DNA of 64,000 nt from RBC038 sp041390625 (GTDB lineage Bacteria; Chloroflexota; Dehalococcoidia; UBA2979), in NCBI GenBank assembly GCA_041390625.1, contig JAWKPM010000003.1, forward strand, positions 124,001-188,000. The letters are read 5' to 3'. Both the position numbers and the translations under genes were made by a program. Positions 7,198 to 15,430 of the stretch are shown piece after piece; the stretch's first letter is position 1; the number at the start of each line of letters is the position of its first letter. Under the pieces are notes generated by a model. The model saw nothing but the letters and a program-made list of their open reading frames with translations, did not search any database and had not been told where the DNA came from.

Positions 7198-9639
7198 CTA
7201 GCCCTCGCGGGGGCCCATGTCGATCTGGGCGATCGAAGCGAGCGCGTCATCGTCGTCGATGGCCATCACCGCGACGCCCTGAGTGGCGCGGCCCTGCTGG
7301 CTCACGAGGTCGGCGCGGGTTCGCATCATGATGCCGTGGCGGGAGACGAGGATGATCTCCTGGTCCTCGGTGATCGCGCGAGCGACGGCGAGCGGGCCCG
7401 AGCGGTCGGAGACGCGGAAGGTGATCACGCCCTGGCCGCCTCGACCCTTCGTCGGGTACTCGTCCATCGGGGTGCGCTTGCCGACTCCGTTCTCGGAGAC
7501 GACCAGCAGGTCGTGGCCATCGGTGGAGACGACCATGGCGATGACGTGGCCGCCGGCGGGCATCTTGATGCCTCGGACGCCGCCGGAGGCGCGGGAGGCG
7601 ACTCGGAGCGTGCCGACGTTGAATCGAATCGCCTGGCCACTCGAGGAGACCAGCAGCACGTCGTCGCGATCGCTCGCGGCGCGCGCCGCCACCAGCTCGT
7701 CATCGTCCTTGAGGTTCATCGCGATGAGGCCGGCGCGGCGCACGGACTCGAACTGGTCGAGGGGCGTGCGCTTCACCTCGCCGTCGCGCGTGGCCAGCAC
7801 CATCGAGTCGCGGGAGAAGTCGGAGACGACCACGATGGTCGTCACCCGGTCCTCGGGGTCCATCTCGACGAGATTCACGACGGGGATGCCGCGCGCCTGC
7901 CTCGACGCCTCGGGCACCTCGTAGCCGCGCAGGGAGTAGACCTTGCCGGCGGCGGTGAAGAGCAGCAGGGAGTCGTGGGTGTCGCAGACGAGGAGGTGCC
8001 GGACGGCGTCCTCCTCACGCGTGGTCATGCCGGTCACGCCTCGTCCGCCGCGGCCCTGCGAGCGGTAGGTCTCGAGGGGGACGCGCTTCATGTAGCCGCG
8101 GTCGGAGATGGTGACGACGATGGCCTGGTGCGCGACCAGGTCCTCCTCGCTGATGTCCTCGACGGCGGGGGCGAAGACCAGCGTGCGGCGAGCGTCGCCG
8201 TACTTCTGCTTGATCTCGTTGCCGTCCTCCTTGATGAGGGCGTCGATCTTCTCGGGGTGGGCCAGCAGGTCCTCCAGGTAGGCGATGCGCTCCATGAGCT
8301 CGGCGTGCTCCGAGCGGATCTGGTTCGCCTCGAGCTGGGCGAGGCGGCGGAGCTGCATATCGAGGACGGCCTGCGCCTGGCGCTCGGAGAGCTCGAAGGG
8401 GGCGGCCTGCAGCGCGGTCTTCGCGGCGTCGGCGGACTCGGCGGCGCGGATGGTGGCGATGACCTCGTCGAGGAGGTCGAGCGCCTTGAGCAGGCCCTCG
8501 AGGATGTGGGCGCGGTCGCGCGCCTTCTCGAGGTCGAACTCGCTGCGGCGCCGGATGACCTCGCGGCGGTGGTCGATGAAGGCCTCGAGGGCCTCCTTGA
8601 GGGTGATGGTGCGCGGCTGGCCGTCGATGAGCGCGAGCATGTTGACGGCGAACGTCGATTGCAGCGCGGTGAGCTTGTAGAGCTGGTTCTGGACCGAGCG
8701 GAACGAGGCGTTCCTCGAAAGCTCGATGACCATGCGCATGCCGTGGCGGTCGGACTCGTCGCGAAGGTCGGAGATGCCGTCGATGCGCTTCGAGCGGACG
8801 AGGTCCGCGATGCGCTCGAGCAGCGTGGCCTTGTTCACCTGATATGGGAGCTCGGTGACGATGATCTGGTGGCGGCCGGCGCGCGACTCCTCGATGTCCA
8901 TCTTGGCGCGCATCGTGACCTTGCCGCGGCCGGTGGCGTAGGCCTGCCGGATCTGCTCGCGGTCGTAGATCGAGGCCGCAGTCGGGAAGTCCGGCCCCTG
9001 CACGTGCGTCATCAGGTCGTCGACGGTGGCGTCCGGGTTGTCGATGAGCATCGCGACGGCGTCGAGGACCTCGTTGAGGTTGTGGGGCGGAATGTTCGTC
9101 GCCATACCGACGGCGATGCCGGCGGCGCCGTTGAGGAGCAGGTTCGGGATGCGGGACGGCAGGACGATCGGCTCGTTGATGGAGTCGTCGAAGTTCGGCT
9201 GGAAGTCGACTGTGTTGCGGTCGATGTCGGCCAGGAGCTCGGTGGCGATGGGGGCGAGGCGGGCCTCAGTGTAGCGCATCTGCGCGGGCGGGTCGCCGTC
9301 GACCGAGCCGAAGTTGCCCTGCCCGGTGACGAGCGGATACCGCATCGAGAAGTCCTGGGCGAGGCGGACGAGCGCGTCGTAGATAGCGCTGTCACCGTGC
9401 GGGTGGAACTTCCCCATCACCTCGCCGACGAGGCGGGCGGTCTTCTTGAAGGCGGAGTTGGGACCGACGCCAAGCTCCTGCGCGCCGAAGAGGATGCGGC
9501 GCTGGACGGGCTTCAGACCGTCGCGGGCGTCCGGCAGGGCGCGCTGGACGATGACCGACATCGCGTAGTCGAGGTACGACTCGCGCATCTCGTCTTCGAT
9601 GCGGACGAGCTTTTCCTGGCCGGTCGATTCCTGAACCAC
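7198..9639 (-). CDS. gyrA: DNA gyrase subunit A
   Basis: The 813-residue breakage-reunion subunit of gyrase. The catalytic tyrosine is Tyr123 in MRYTEARL. The quinolone-determining region reads GDSAIYDALVR, with Ser84 and Asp88, the usual drug-sensitive residues. The GyrA-box QGRGGRG near residue 528 and the repeated C-terminal blades (for example GVRGIKM, GRGGQGVITF) identify GyrA rather than ParC. It ends in PREG without a long acidic tail. gyrB is not adjacent. A TAGAAT box lies about 70 bp upstream of the ATG. Confidence 0.97.
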   Translation of the reverse strand: MVQESTGQEKLVRIEDEMRESYLDYAMSVIVQRALPDARDGLKPVQRRILFGAQELGVGPNSAFKKTARLVGEVMGKFHPHGDSAIYDALVRLAQDFSMRYPLVTGQGNFGSVDGDPPAQMRYTEARLAPIATELLADIDRNTVDFQPNFDDSINEPIVLPSRIPNLLLNGAAGIAVGMATNIPPHNLNEVLDAVAMLIDNPDATVDDLMTHVQGPDFPTAASIYDREQIRQAYATGRGKVTMRAKMDIEESRAGRHQIIVTELPYQVNKATLLERIADLVRSKRIDGISDLRDESDRHGMRMVIELSRNASFRSVQNQLYKLTALQSTFAVNMLALIDGQPRTITLKEALEAFIDHRREVIRRRSEFDLEKARDRAHILEGLLKALDLLDEVIATIRAAESADAAKTALQAAPFELSERQAQAVLDMQLRRLAQLEANQIRSEHAELMERIAYLEDLLAHPEKIDALIKEDGNEIKQKYGDARRTLVFAPAVEDISEEDLVAHQAIVVTISDRGYMKRVPLETYRSQGRGGRGVTGMTTREEDAVRHLLVCDTHDSLLLFTAAGKVYSLRGYEVPEASRQARGIPVVNLVEMDPEDRVTTIVVVSDFSRDSMVLATRDGEVKRTPLDQFESVRRAGLIAMNLKDDDELVAARAASDRDDVLLVSSSGQAIRFNVGTLRVASRASGGVRGIKMPAGGHVIAMVVSTDGHDLLVVSENGVGKRTPMDEYPTKGRGGQGVITFRVSDRSGPLAVARAITEDQEIILVSRHGIMMRTRADLVSQQGRATQGVAVMAIDDDDALASIAQIDMGPREG

Positions 9640-9708
9640 GTGGACACCCTTCGGAGCGGCCCGCGCACGCCTCGATGCTCGCAGTGTGCCGGGTCGGGGA
9701 GTGCGTCG

Positions 9709-9714
9709 ATTCTA
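9709..9714 (-). promoter_or_regulatory. possible gyrA promoter (-10 TAGAAT)
   Basis: On the minus strand the sequence reads TTCCGCTGGTAGAAT, an extended -10 (TGG-TAGAAT) with a weak -35. It would start transcription about 60 bases before gyrA. The 11 bases GTTCCGCTGGT recur upstream of the next minus-strand transcription unit (12274-12290 region), which also carries a -10-like box. Confidence 0.45.
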
Positions 9715-9746
9715 CCAGCGGAACTGGTGAGGTTCGAGAGAACGGC

Positions 9747-10250
9747 CTAGTGCGAGTCGTCCTCGACGCCGTTGTCCTCGATGCGGTCGAGGGCCTCGAG
9801 GTAGGGGGCGGGGAGGGGGAGGGCGCGGGCGCCGCGGAGGATGGTCGCCTTGTAGGCGGGCGAGGGGGCGTAGCCCTCGATGTTGGGTTTCGCGACCCGG
9901 TAGGCGCGGCAGGTGACGCGGTCGCCGGCGGGGGTCTCGACGGTGACCTGGTAGCGGCGGTAGGCGGGCGGATCGCGGAAGACGCCCTCCTGCTCGTCGA
10001 GCGCGCGCGACTCCGCGCCCTCGATGATCCAGAGGGCACCCCAGACCTCGTCGCCAGGGCTCGCGAGGATGTCGGCGACGCCACCTCGCCAGGTGTTCTT
10101 GCTCTCGATGGTGAAGGCGAGGCGATGGTCGGCGAGACGGGCAATCGTGACGAGGCGCGCGGAGGGGCAGTGGATGTGCATGCGGTCGGCGTCGAGGTTG
10201 GAGCCGAAGGCGAAGTAGAGGAACGCCGGCGGCGCTCCCTCGGTAGTCAC
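9747..10250 (-). CDS. gamma-glutamylcyclotransferase-fold protein
   Basis: 167 residues from a GTG at 10250. The substrate-binding signature YFAFGSNLD is at about residues 12-20. The putative catalytic glutamate is in LDEQEGV, and CRAYRV is a further family motif. Members cleave gamma-glutamyl amino acids or peptides to 5-oxoproline. The start overlaps the stop of the upstream class I amidotransferase by 4 bp (GTGA), so the two are coupled. That gene also belongs to a family acting on gamma-glutamyl bonds, which suggests a small gamma-glutamyl metabolism unit. The exact substrate is unknown. Confidence 0.85.
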   Translation of the reverse strand: MTTEGAPPAFLYFAFGSNLDADRMHIHCPSARLVTIARLADHRLAFTIESKNTWRGGVADILASPGDEVWGALWIIEGAESRALDEQEGVFRDPPAYRRYQVTVETPAGDRVTCRAYRVAKPNIEGYAPSPAYKATILRGARALPLPAPYLEALDRIEDNGVEDDSH

Positions 10251-11005
10251 CGCGACTCGCCTCGCACGCGCAATGCGGCGTCGGCGCAGGCGGCGGCGAA
10301 GTCCTCGAAGAGCGCCTTGAAGGGGGCGGCGTTCTCGGGGCGCTCCGGGTGCCACTGGACGGACTGGACCCAGGTCTTCGACGTGTCCTCGAGGGCCTCG
10401 ACGACGTCGCCGGTCGTGCCGGTCACGGTCAGGCCGGGTGCGACGCGGTCGAGCGTGACGGCCTGGTGGTGACGCGAGTTGGTGCGCACGCGATCGCGTC
10501 CGAGCAGGCGGGCGAGCCGGGAGCCCGGAGCGAGATCGACGTCGTGCCAGCCGGACTCGATGGTCTCGCCATCGGCGCCACGGCGGGCTCGATGGGGCTC
10601 CCGGTCCTCGAGGTGCTGGAGCAGCGAACCGCCATAGGCGACGTTCAGGAGCTGGTGGCTGCGGCAGATGGCGAACACCGGGAGGTCGCGCTCAAGCGCG
10701 GACTCGAGCAGGGCGAAATCGAAGGCGTCGCGCTGGGGGTCGGGCTCGCCGGTGCGGACATCGGGCTCTTCGCCGTAGCGCGCGGGATCGATGTCGACGC
10801 CGGCCGTCATCAGCAGGCCCTCATGCGCGGGCACCGGGGTGCCCGCAAGCCACTGCTCGAGGCGGTACTCGAGCGGGCGCGCGCCGGCCTCGAGGACGCG
10901 GTCGGCGTAGTCCTCCCAGCGCTCGTAGGGGATGACCTCGGCGCGGGTGATCAGCACGGTGGGTCGCACCTGGGTGATGTGGCCGTGCACTCGCTCGTTC
11001 GTCAT
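10247..11005 (-). CDS. gamma-glutamyl-gamma-aminobutyrate hydrolase-like amidotransferase (PuuD family)
   Basis: A 252-residue class I glutamine-amidotransferase-like hydrolase (peptidase C26 family). The nucleophile Cys114 sits in FAICRSHQLLN, where most family members have ICRGxQ. The His-Glu pair is in QWHPE near residue 217. The segment TAGVDIDPARYGEEP is typical of PuuD-like enzymes, which release GABA or similar amines from gamma-glutamyl conjugates. The ATG at 11005 gives the family-like start; the frame remains open to 11074. It is coupled to the gamma-glutamylcyclotransferase downstream. Specificity cannot be read from the sequence. Confidence 0.85.
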   Translation of the reverse strand: MTNERVHGHITQVRPTVLITRAEVIPYERWEDYADRVLEAGARPLEYRLEQWLAGTPVPAHEGLLMTAGVDIDPARYGEEPDVRTGEPDPQRDAFDFALLESALERDLPVFAICRSHQLLNVAYGGSLLQHLEDREPHRARRGADGETIESGWHDVDLAPGSRLARLLGRDRVRTNSRHHQAVTLDRVAPGLTVTGTTGDVVEALEDTSKTWVQSVQWHPERPENAAPFKALFEDFAAACADAALRVRGESR

Positions 11006-11073
11006 GAGCGGCATCCTACCGTTCGCGTCGAGGGGGCGTCCTCGGACTCTGGGACCGCGGCGCGTGAGAAGCA

Positions 11074-11101
11074 ACGAGGCCGGGCGTCGGCCCGGCCTCG
11101 T
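11074..11101 (-). terminator. perfect 12-bp hairpin after the TPR gene
   Basis: ACGAGGCCGGGC and GCCCGGCCTCGT pair perfectly around the loop GTCG. The hairpin lies 26 bp beyond the stop of the minus-strand TPR gene and before the next start at 11005. No T-run follows. Its design matches the hairpin at 51521-51548. Confidence 0.65.
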
Positions 11102-11127
11102 GCGGTTGAACTAGACGCGGACGCTAG

Positions 11128-12054
11128 CTAGTCGTCGTCGTCATCGCCATCGTCGTCGGAGCTGTCGTCGTCGAACGAGGAGTCCTCGCCGAGCTCTTCG
11201 CCCAGCTCAGCGCTGTCCTCGAAGTCGTCGCCGCCGTCCTCGTCGGACGACCAGTCCTCGTCCTCTTCTTCCTCGTCGTAGTCATCGCCACGCTCGTAGC
11301 GCACGACCGAGGTCTTCGTGTACGCGCGCGGCGCGACGCGACGACGCGGGTCCGAGGCGGGCGGCAGGAACGAGGCCTGGCCGACCAGCGAGGGGTGCTT
11401 GAAGGTCTCGCGGACGTGGACCACGACGCGGTCGCCCTCGGCGCGGCGGACGACGACGCTGTAGCGGTTGCCGCCCTCCATCATGCGCTTCAGGCGGAGG
11501 CCGATGCGCGGCTCGATGGTGCCGAGGACGGCGCCGTCCGAGGTCTTCACCACGACGCCGGAGTTCGTGGGCTCGAGCACGGCTTCGTCGCCGGCCGACA
11601 TGTCGGCCGCGGTGTCGACGTTCACGCGCTGCAGCGGGAGATCGGCGGACTTGCCGTGCTCCTCGATCAGCGGCGAGCTGCGGAGCGACTCCGACGCGAC
11701 GTCGATGCGACGCGGCCCGCTCGGAGCTGCCTTGGCGCGGCCCTTCGCGGCAGGCTTCGCGGCCTTCACGGTGCGCTTCGTCTTGCGCTGCTCCTCGAGG
11801 CGGGCGAGGTTCTTGCGGGCGATCGCGTTCGTGGGCTCGATGCGCAGCGCCTGCTCGTAGGCCTCGATGGCGCGCTTCACGTCACCGAGCTCGGTGAGCG
11901 CCTTGCCGAGGCGGTTCGCGCTCTCGACGTCGGTCTCATCCTCCTCGAGCAAGGCGCGGTTCGCCTCGGCGGCGAGGTCCCAGCGGCGCTCGAGCGCGTG
12001 GTTGATGGCCAGGTCGATGCGGTGGCGTCGACTGGTGCGCGGGGCTTGTACCAA
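11128..12054 (-). CDS. TPR protein with basic linker and very acidic C-terminal tail
   Basis: 308 residues from a TTG start with a GAGGAGAGGGG ribosome-binding region. Residues 10-90 form about two tetratricopeptide repeats (AIEAYEQALRIEPTN is typical). A Lys/Ala/Arg-rich linker follows (90-115). Residues 120-240 form a globular region with the segments SGVVVKTSDGAVLGTIEPRIG and YSVVVRRAEGDRVVVHVRETF, probably beta-rich. The last 55 residues are almost only Asp, Glu and Ser. TPRs suggest protein binding, and the acidic tail could contact basic partners such as ribosomal proteins or polymerase. I do not recognise the central domain. Confidence 0.75.
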   Translation of the reverse strand: MVQAPRTSRRHRIDLAINHALERRWDLAAEANRALLEEDETDVESANRLGKALTELGDVKRAIEAYEQALRIEPTNAIARKNLARLEEQRKTKRTVKAAKPAAKGRAKAAPSGPRRIDVASESLRSSPLIEEHGKSADLPLQRVNVDTAADMSAGDEAVLEPTNSGVVVKTSDGAVLGTIEPRIGLRLKRMMEGGNRYSVVVRRAEGDRVVVHVRETFKHPSLVGQASFLPPASDPRRRVAPRAYTKTSVVRYERGDDYDEEEEDEDWSSDEDGGDDFEDSAELGEELGEDSSFDDDSSDDDGDDDDD

Positions 12055-12370
12055 CTCAGGGCCCCCTCTCCTCAGATTCGAGCCGGGCGCGGGTGCGACG
12101 TGCGCTCGACTGGAGGGCTGTGTTTGTCGTCAGAACGTACGGATCGCCGAAAAGGTTCCCACGCCCTCAGCCCGAACGTCGAGACGATTCTGGCAGCGTC
12201 AGAGTGTGAGGCACTCCGGCATTCCCCTGATTTCTTCAGAACTTCATCTGCCGGCTCTGTCGACCGGCACGGGAGTGTACCAGCGGAACCTGAACGAACA
12301 ACGTCGCTCGACCGAACGAGTACCATCGCGCGCCAGAGCCACGAGACGGACCGAGGACGGAGAGCCGGCG
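12055..12370. other. 316-bp divergent intergenic region
   Basis: A region without a plausible gene between the TPR gene and the first enoyl-CoA hydratase gene. It holds the minus-strand promoter candidate at 12274-12301. Its base composition is less GC-rich than the flanks. I see no tRNA, riboswitch or strong repeat. The minus-strand leader would be about 210 bases, which is long. Confidence 0.5.
12274..12301 (-). promoter_or_regulatory. promoter candidate for the TPR gene
   Basis: On the minus strand TTGTTC, a 16-base spacer and TACACT form a reasonable sigma-70 promoter. The spacer ends in GGTTCCGCTGG, sharing 11 bases with the gyrA promoter region. The predicted leader before the TTG start is about 210 bases. 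Confidence 0.45.
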
Positions 12371-13168
12371 GTGACATACGAGAATCTGATCCTCGAGCGG
12401 CGCGGGCATGTGGCCATCGTCACGCTCAACCGCCCCGAAACGCTCAACGCGATGAGCTACGGGCTGCAGGAGGACACGCGCGCCGTGTGCGCGGAGGTCG
12501 AGGCGGACGACGAGCTGCGCGTGATGGTCCTCACCGGGAGCGGACGCGGCTTCTGCGCGGGGGCGGACCTGAGCGGCGGCGGACGGCCCGACACGGGGCC
12601 GCCGACGCAGGTGGCCCGCCTGGAGCCGTACCACTGGGTCGGTCTGCAGGCGCTGGCGGTGTTCCGCATGAGCAAGCCGACCATCGCGGCGGTCAACGGG
12701 GTGGCGGTCGGCGCAGGATTCAGCCTCGCCCTCGCCTGCGACATCCGCGTGGGGCACCCGGACACGCGCATGAAGGTGATGTTTGCGGAGCGGTCGCTGT
12801 CGCCCGACTCCGGCACATCGTGGTTCCTGCCTCGGATTGCCGGGTACTCGCGGGCGCTGGATCTCTTCAGCACGAACCGCGACCTGATGGGCGAAGAGGC
12901 GTATCGCATCGGCGTGCTGGACCGACTCGTGCCGCAAGAGCAGGTCCTCGAGACCGCCGTCGGGATCGCGGAGCAGATCGCGGCACTCCCACCGCTCGCC
13001 ATCCGGAGCGGGAAGCGCACGATCCAGTGGAACCTCGTCCAGGACCTCGAGGCCGCGCTGCGCACCGAGGTGCAGGGCCTCGACTACGCGCGCAAGGCGC
13101 CGAACGACGCGGCGGAGTCTCGAGCCTCGTGGCGGGAGAAGCGACGGCCCGTGTTCACCGGGACGTAG
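12371..13168 (+). CDS. enoyl-CoA hydratase/isomerase (PaaG-like)
   Basis: A 265-residue crotonase-fold enzyme from a GTG start that follows GGAGAGCC. CoA and oxyanion-hole motifs are visible: SGRGFCAGADLSGGG near residue 58 and NGVAVGAGFSLALACDI near residue 111. The following segment, FAERSLSPDSGTSWFLPR, resembles PaaG-type isomerases, with aspartate where classical hydratases carry the second catalytic glutamate. The reaction is therefore more likely isomerisation or ring opening of an acyl-CoA than plain hydration. It is followed at 45 bp by a VOC-family gene. Confidence 0.85.
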   Translation: MTYENLILERRGHVAIVTLNRPETLNAMSYGLQEDTRAVCAEVEADDELRVMVLTGSGRGFCAGADLSGGGRPDTGPPTQVARLEPYHWVGLQALAVFRMSKPTIAAVNGVAVGAGFSLALACDIRVGHPDTRMKVMFAERSLSPDSGTSWFLPRIAGYSRALDLFSTNRDLMGEEAYRIGVLDRLVPQEQVLETAVGIAEQIAALPPLAIRSGKRTIQWNLVQDLEAALRTEVQGLDYARKAPNDAAESRASWREKRRPVFTGT

Positions 13169-13212
13169 TTCCCGCCTCGAACGCTGCTGGATTGGAACCG
13201 AGGAGGCCTCGC

Positions 13213-13608
13213 GTGCCGTACGTCGTCAACCACATCCACCTGAAGTCGAGTGACCCGGAGGCCACGGCCCGCTGGTTCAGCGAGGCCTTCAACGTGACCA
13301 TCGAGGGCGACACGCAGCGGCCGGTCGGCGACCGGTTCATCCGGACGATGACCGAGGGCGGCTTGGCGATCAGCATCTCGAGCGAGAAGGCGGGCGAGAC
13401 GCTCGGACCATCCGACGACGAGGTGCACTACGGCCTCGAGCACTTCGGGTTCGACTCGGAGGACGTCGATGCCGACGTCGCCCGCCTCGTCTCGATGGGC
13501 GCCGTCCTGAAGGACGGGCCGACGGAGACGGCCACGGGCGGGAAGATCGCCTTCGTCTCGGCGCCGGGCGGCATTCGCATCGAGCTGATTCAACGGCCTC
13601 GGGCGTGA
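13213..13608 (+). CDS. VOC (glyoxalase/bleomycin-resistance fold) protein
   Basis: 131 residues from a GTG preceded by GAGGAGG. The betaalphabetabetabeta modules of the vicinal-oxygen-chelate fold are apparent: VNHIHLKSSDPEATARWF at the start, with His8/His10 as possible metal ligands, and IAFVSAPGGIRIELIQ at the end with a ligand glutamate. Members act as glyoxalases, epimerases such as methylmalonyl-CoA epimerase, or dioxygenases. The neighbouring crotonase gene hints at acyl-CoA metabolism, but the substrate is not evident. Confidence 0.8.
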   Translation: MPYVVNHIHLKSSDPEATARWFSEAFNVTIEGDTQRPVGDRFIRTMTEGGLAISISSEKAGETLGPSDDEVHYGLEHFGFDSEDVDADVARLVSMGAVLKDGPTETATGGKIAFVSAPGGIRIELIQRPRA

Positions 13609-13673
13609 CGAGGCAGCCTCGAGGCCCGTCATGGGGTTCGAGGTCGGGTGAGCAGGCAACGGGCTAGAAGAAG

Positions 13674-13750
13674 TGGTCGGGGTGCGCAGATTTGAACTGC
13701 GGACCTCGTCGTCCCGAACGACGCGCTCTGCCAAGCTGAGCTACACCCCG
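13674..13750 (-). tRNA. tRNA-Pro (anticodon CGG)
   Basis: The full cloverleaf can be drawn on the minus strand. The acceptor CGGGGTG pairs with CACCCCG, including the C1-G72 pair typical of tRNA-Pro. The D arm is GCTC...GAGC, the anticodon stem CGTCG/CGACG encloses loop TTCGGGA, and the T arm CGCAG/CTGCG encloses TTCAAAT. The discriminator is A and CCA is encoded. Length is 77 bases with CCA. It reads CCG codons. Confidence 0.95.
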
Positions 13751-13898
13751 GAGGCATCGGCGCGGGGAGCGCCGGCGCGCGATCGTACCCCCGCCTCGCG
13801 GCCCGTGTCGAGGCCGCAGAATTCGTCCACTTCGCGCTTGGCCTTCGAGGCGAAACCCGTATCATCGAAGGCGGCGGGGCGAAGGGTCTGAACACACC

Positions 13899-15428
13899 TT
13901 GCCCCCTGGTGACTTCCTCCGACGCCGGTCTCGGCGCGCGCTGCGCGTCCCTCTGCTCCTCGTGCTGGCGGGCGCGATGGCGTTTGCGCTCGGCGCTGTG
14001 CGCTCCGAGGCACAGCCACTGGACCTCGGCGACGAGAACTCGTGGATTCGCATCCAGAACGTCGGCGTGCGGGCCGCGACGGTGGACCTCAACTTCTACA
14101 CGCCGGACGGCACGATGGTCGCGAGCGACGGCTGCCCGGGCGCGGGCTGCGAGGCGCTGCGACCCGGCTTCGGACGCTCCTTCTTCCAGCAAGGGCTGTC
14201 GGGCCTCAACCCCGGCTATCGCGGCTCGGCGTTCGTGACCATCGATCAGCCGTTCGTGGCGATGCTGGCGCGGGACGTGTTCCGCGGCAGCCAGTTCGAG
14301 ATCGCGGGCGACTCGCTGCGCCTCGGTGGCGGATCGTCGAGGCAGTTCGTGCCGATCGTGCAGAACACCAACGCGTACGTCTCGCGGCTGACGGTGCAGA
14401 ACACGAGCGACGAGTCAGACGCGTGCTTCCAGATCACCTACTACCGCCAGGGGTCGCTCTCGCCGGTCGCGACGGACCCCTCGGGGCCGACGGCGGGGTG
14501 CCCGAACGGCGGCGAGCGGGTGGCGCCGCGCGGCTCGATGATGCGGGACGAGACGAACCTGCCGGTGCCGATCGGCTTCGACGGGGCGGCCGTCGTGCGG
14601 GCGTTTGATACCGGCTCCGGCGTGAACGCCGACGCGCAGCTGCCCTCGGTGAGCGTGGACACGAGGAGCCGCAACGGCATCGGCCTCGCGAGCAGCCGCG
14701 CCATCGGGCGCGACGAGCTCAGCCGCGTCGTCGTGCTGCCCCTCGTGAGCCGCAACGCCCTCGAGAACGGCTCGACCTGGACGACGCGCTTCCGGATCCT
14801 GAGCGGCGACCCGACGGCGCCGAACGCCGTGACGCTGCTCTTCGAGGGGACGGACGGCGCCGGCGGGCGCATCGAGATCGAACACACCGTCCAGGTCCTC
14901 GGCAGCCTGACCTGCGACCAGGCACTCAACGGCGGGGGCGGCTGCCTGCCGCCCGACGAGTCGCTGCCGCCGACGTTCTCGGGCACCGTGCGCATGCAGT
15001 CGATCGAGCCGATCGCTGTGGTCGCGCAGCGCCTCGCGGCGGGCGGGCCGCTGGCGGACTATCGAGGCTTCACCGCCGAGGAGGCCTCGAGGCAGGTCGT
15101 GCTGCCGGTGGTGAACAAGAACTACGGGCCGTTCGGCGGCAACGAGGGCTGGAACTCGTGGTTCAGCGTCCTCACCTTCGACGGGACGACAGCGCACGTG
15201 CGCGTGGTCTACTACTCGAAGGCGTTCCCGAACGGGCTGATCTCACAGCCGGTGACGGTCGACCGCCAGCGCTCGTTCCGCCAGTGGGAGGACAAGAACC
15301 TCCCGGACGGCTGGGTGGGGAGCGCGATCATCGTCTCCGACCGGCCCGTGGTGGTGGTTGCGAACCTGGAGAGCGACGTGTTCAGCGGCGACCCGGTCAT
15401 GATGTACAACGGCGTCTCGCTCGAGTGA
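13899..15428 (+). CDS. large secreted beta-rich protein, unknown function
   Basis: 509 residues from a TTG start. No ATG or GTG lies upstream of the signal sequence in this frame. A Sec-type signal peptide (basic RRRSRRALR, hydrophobic core, cleavage probably after SEA near residue 38) leads into an extracellular protein. At least three stretches share a pattern of IQN/VQN/SVL, then a short gap, then beta strands ending in FY/YY (WIRIQNVG...NFYTPDG; RLTVQNTS...ITYYRQG; WFSVLTFDG...VYYSKAF). This suggests tandem beta-sandwich domains. It has few cysteines, no catalytic motif and no C-terminal anchor. Function unknown. Confidence 0.7.
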   Translation: MPPGDFLRRRSRRALRVPLLLVLAGAMAFALGAVRSEAQPLDLGDENSWIRIQNVGVRAATVDLNFYTPDGTMVASDGCPGAGCEALRPGFGRSFFQQGLSGLNPGYRGSAFVTIDQPFVAMLARDVFRGSQFEIAGDSLRLGGGSSRQFVPIVQNTNAYVSRLTVQNTSDESDACFQITYYRQGSLSPVATDPSGPTAGCPNGGERVAPRGSMMRDETNLPVPIGFDGAAVVRAFDTGSGVNADAQLPSVSVDTRSRNGIGLASSRAIGRDELSRVVVLPLVSRNALENGSTWTTRFRILSGDPTAPNAVTLLFEGTDGAGGRIEIEHTVQVLGSLTCDQALNGGGGCLPPDESLPPTFSGTVRMQSIEPIAVVAQRLAAGGPLADYRGFTAEEASRQVVLPVVNKNYGPFGGNEGWNSWFSVLTFDGTTAHVRVVYYSKAFPNGLISQPVTVDRQRSFRQWEDKNLPDGWVGSAIIVSDRPVVVVANLESDVFSGDPVMMYNGVSLE

Positions 15429-15430
15429 CG

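Noticed and set aside
7336..9750. 804-codon open frame on the plus strand opposite gyrA
   Set aside because: Composition is typical of an antisense GC shadow; gyrA on the other strand is unambiguous.
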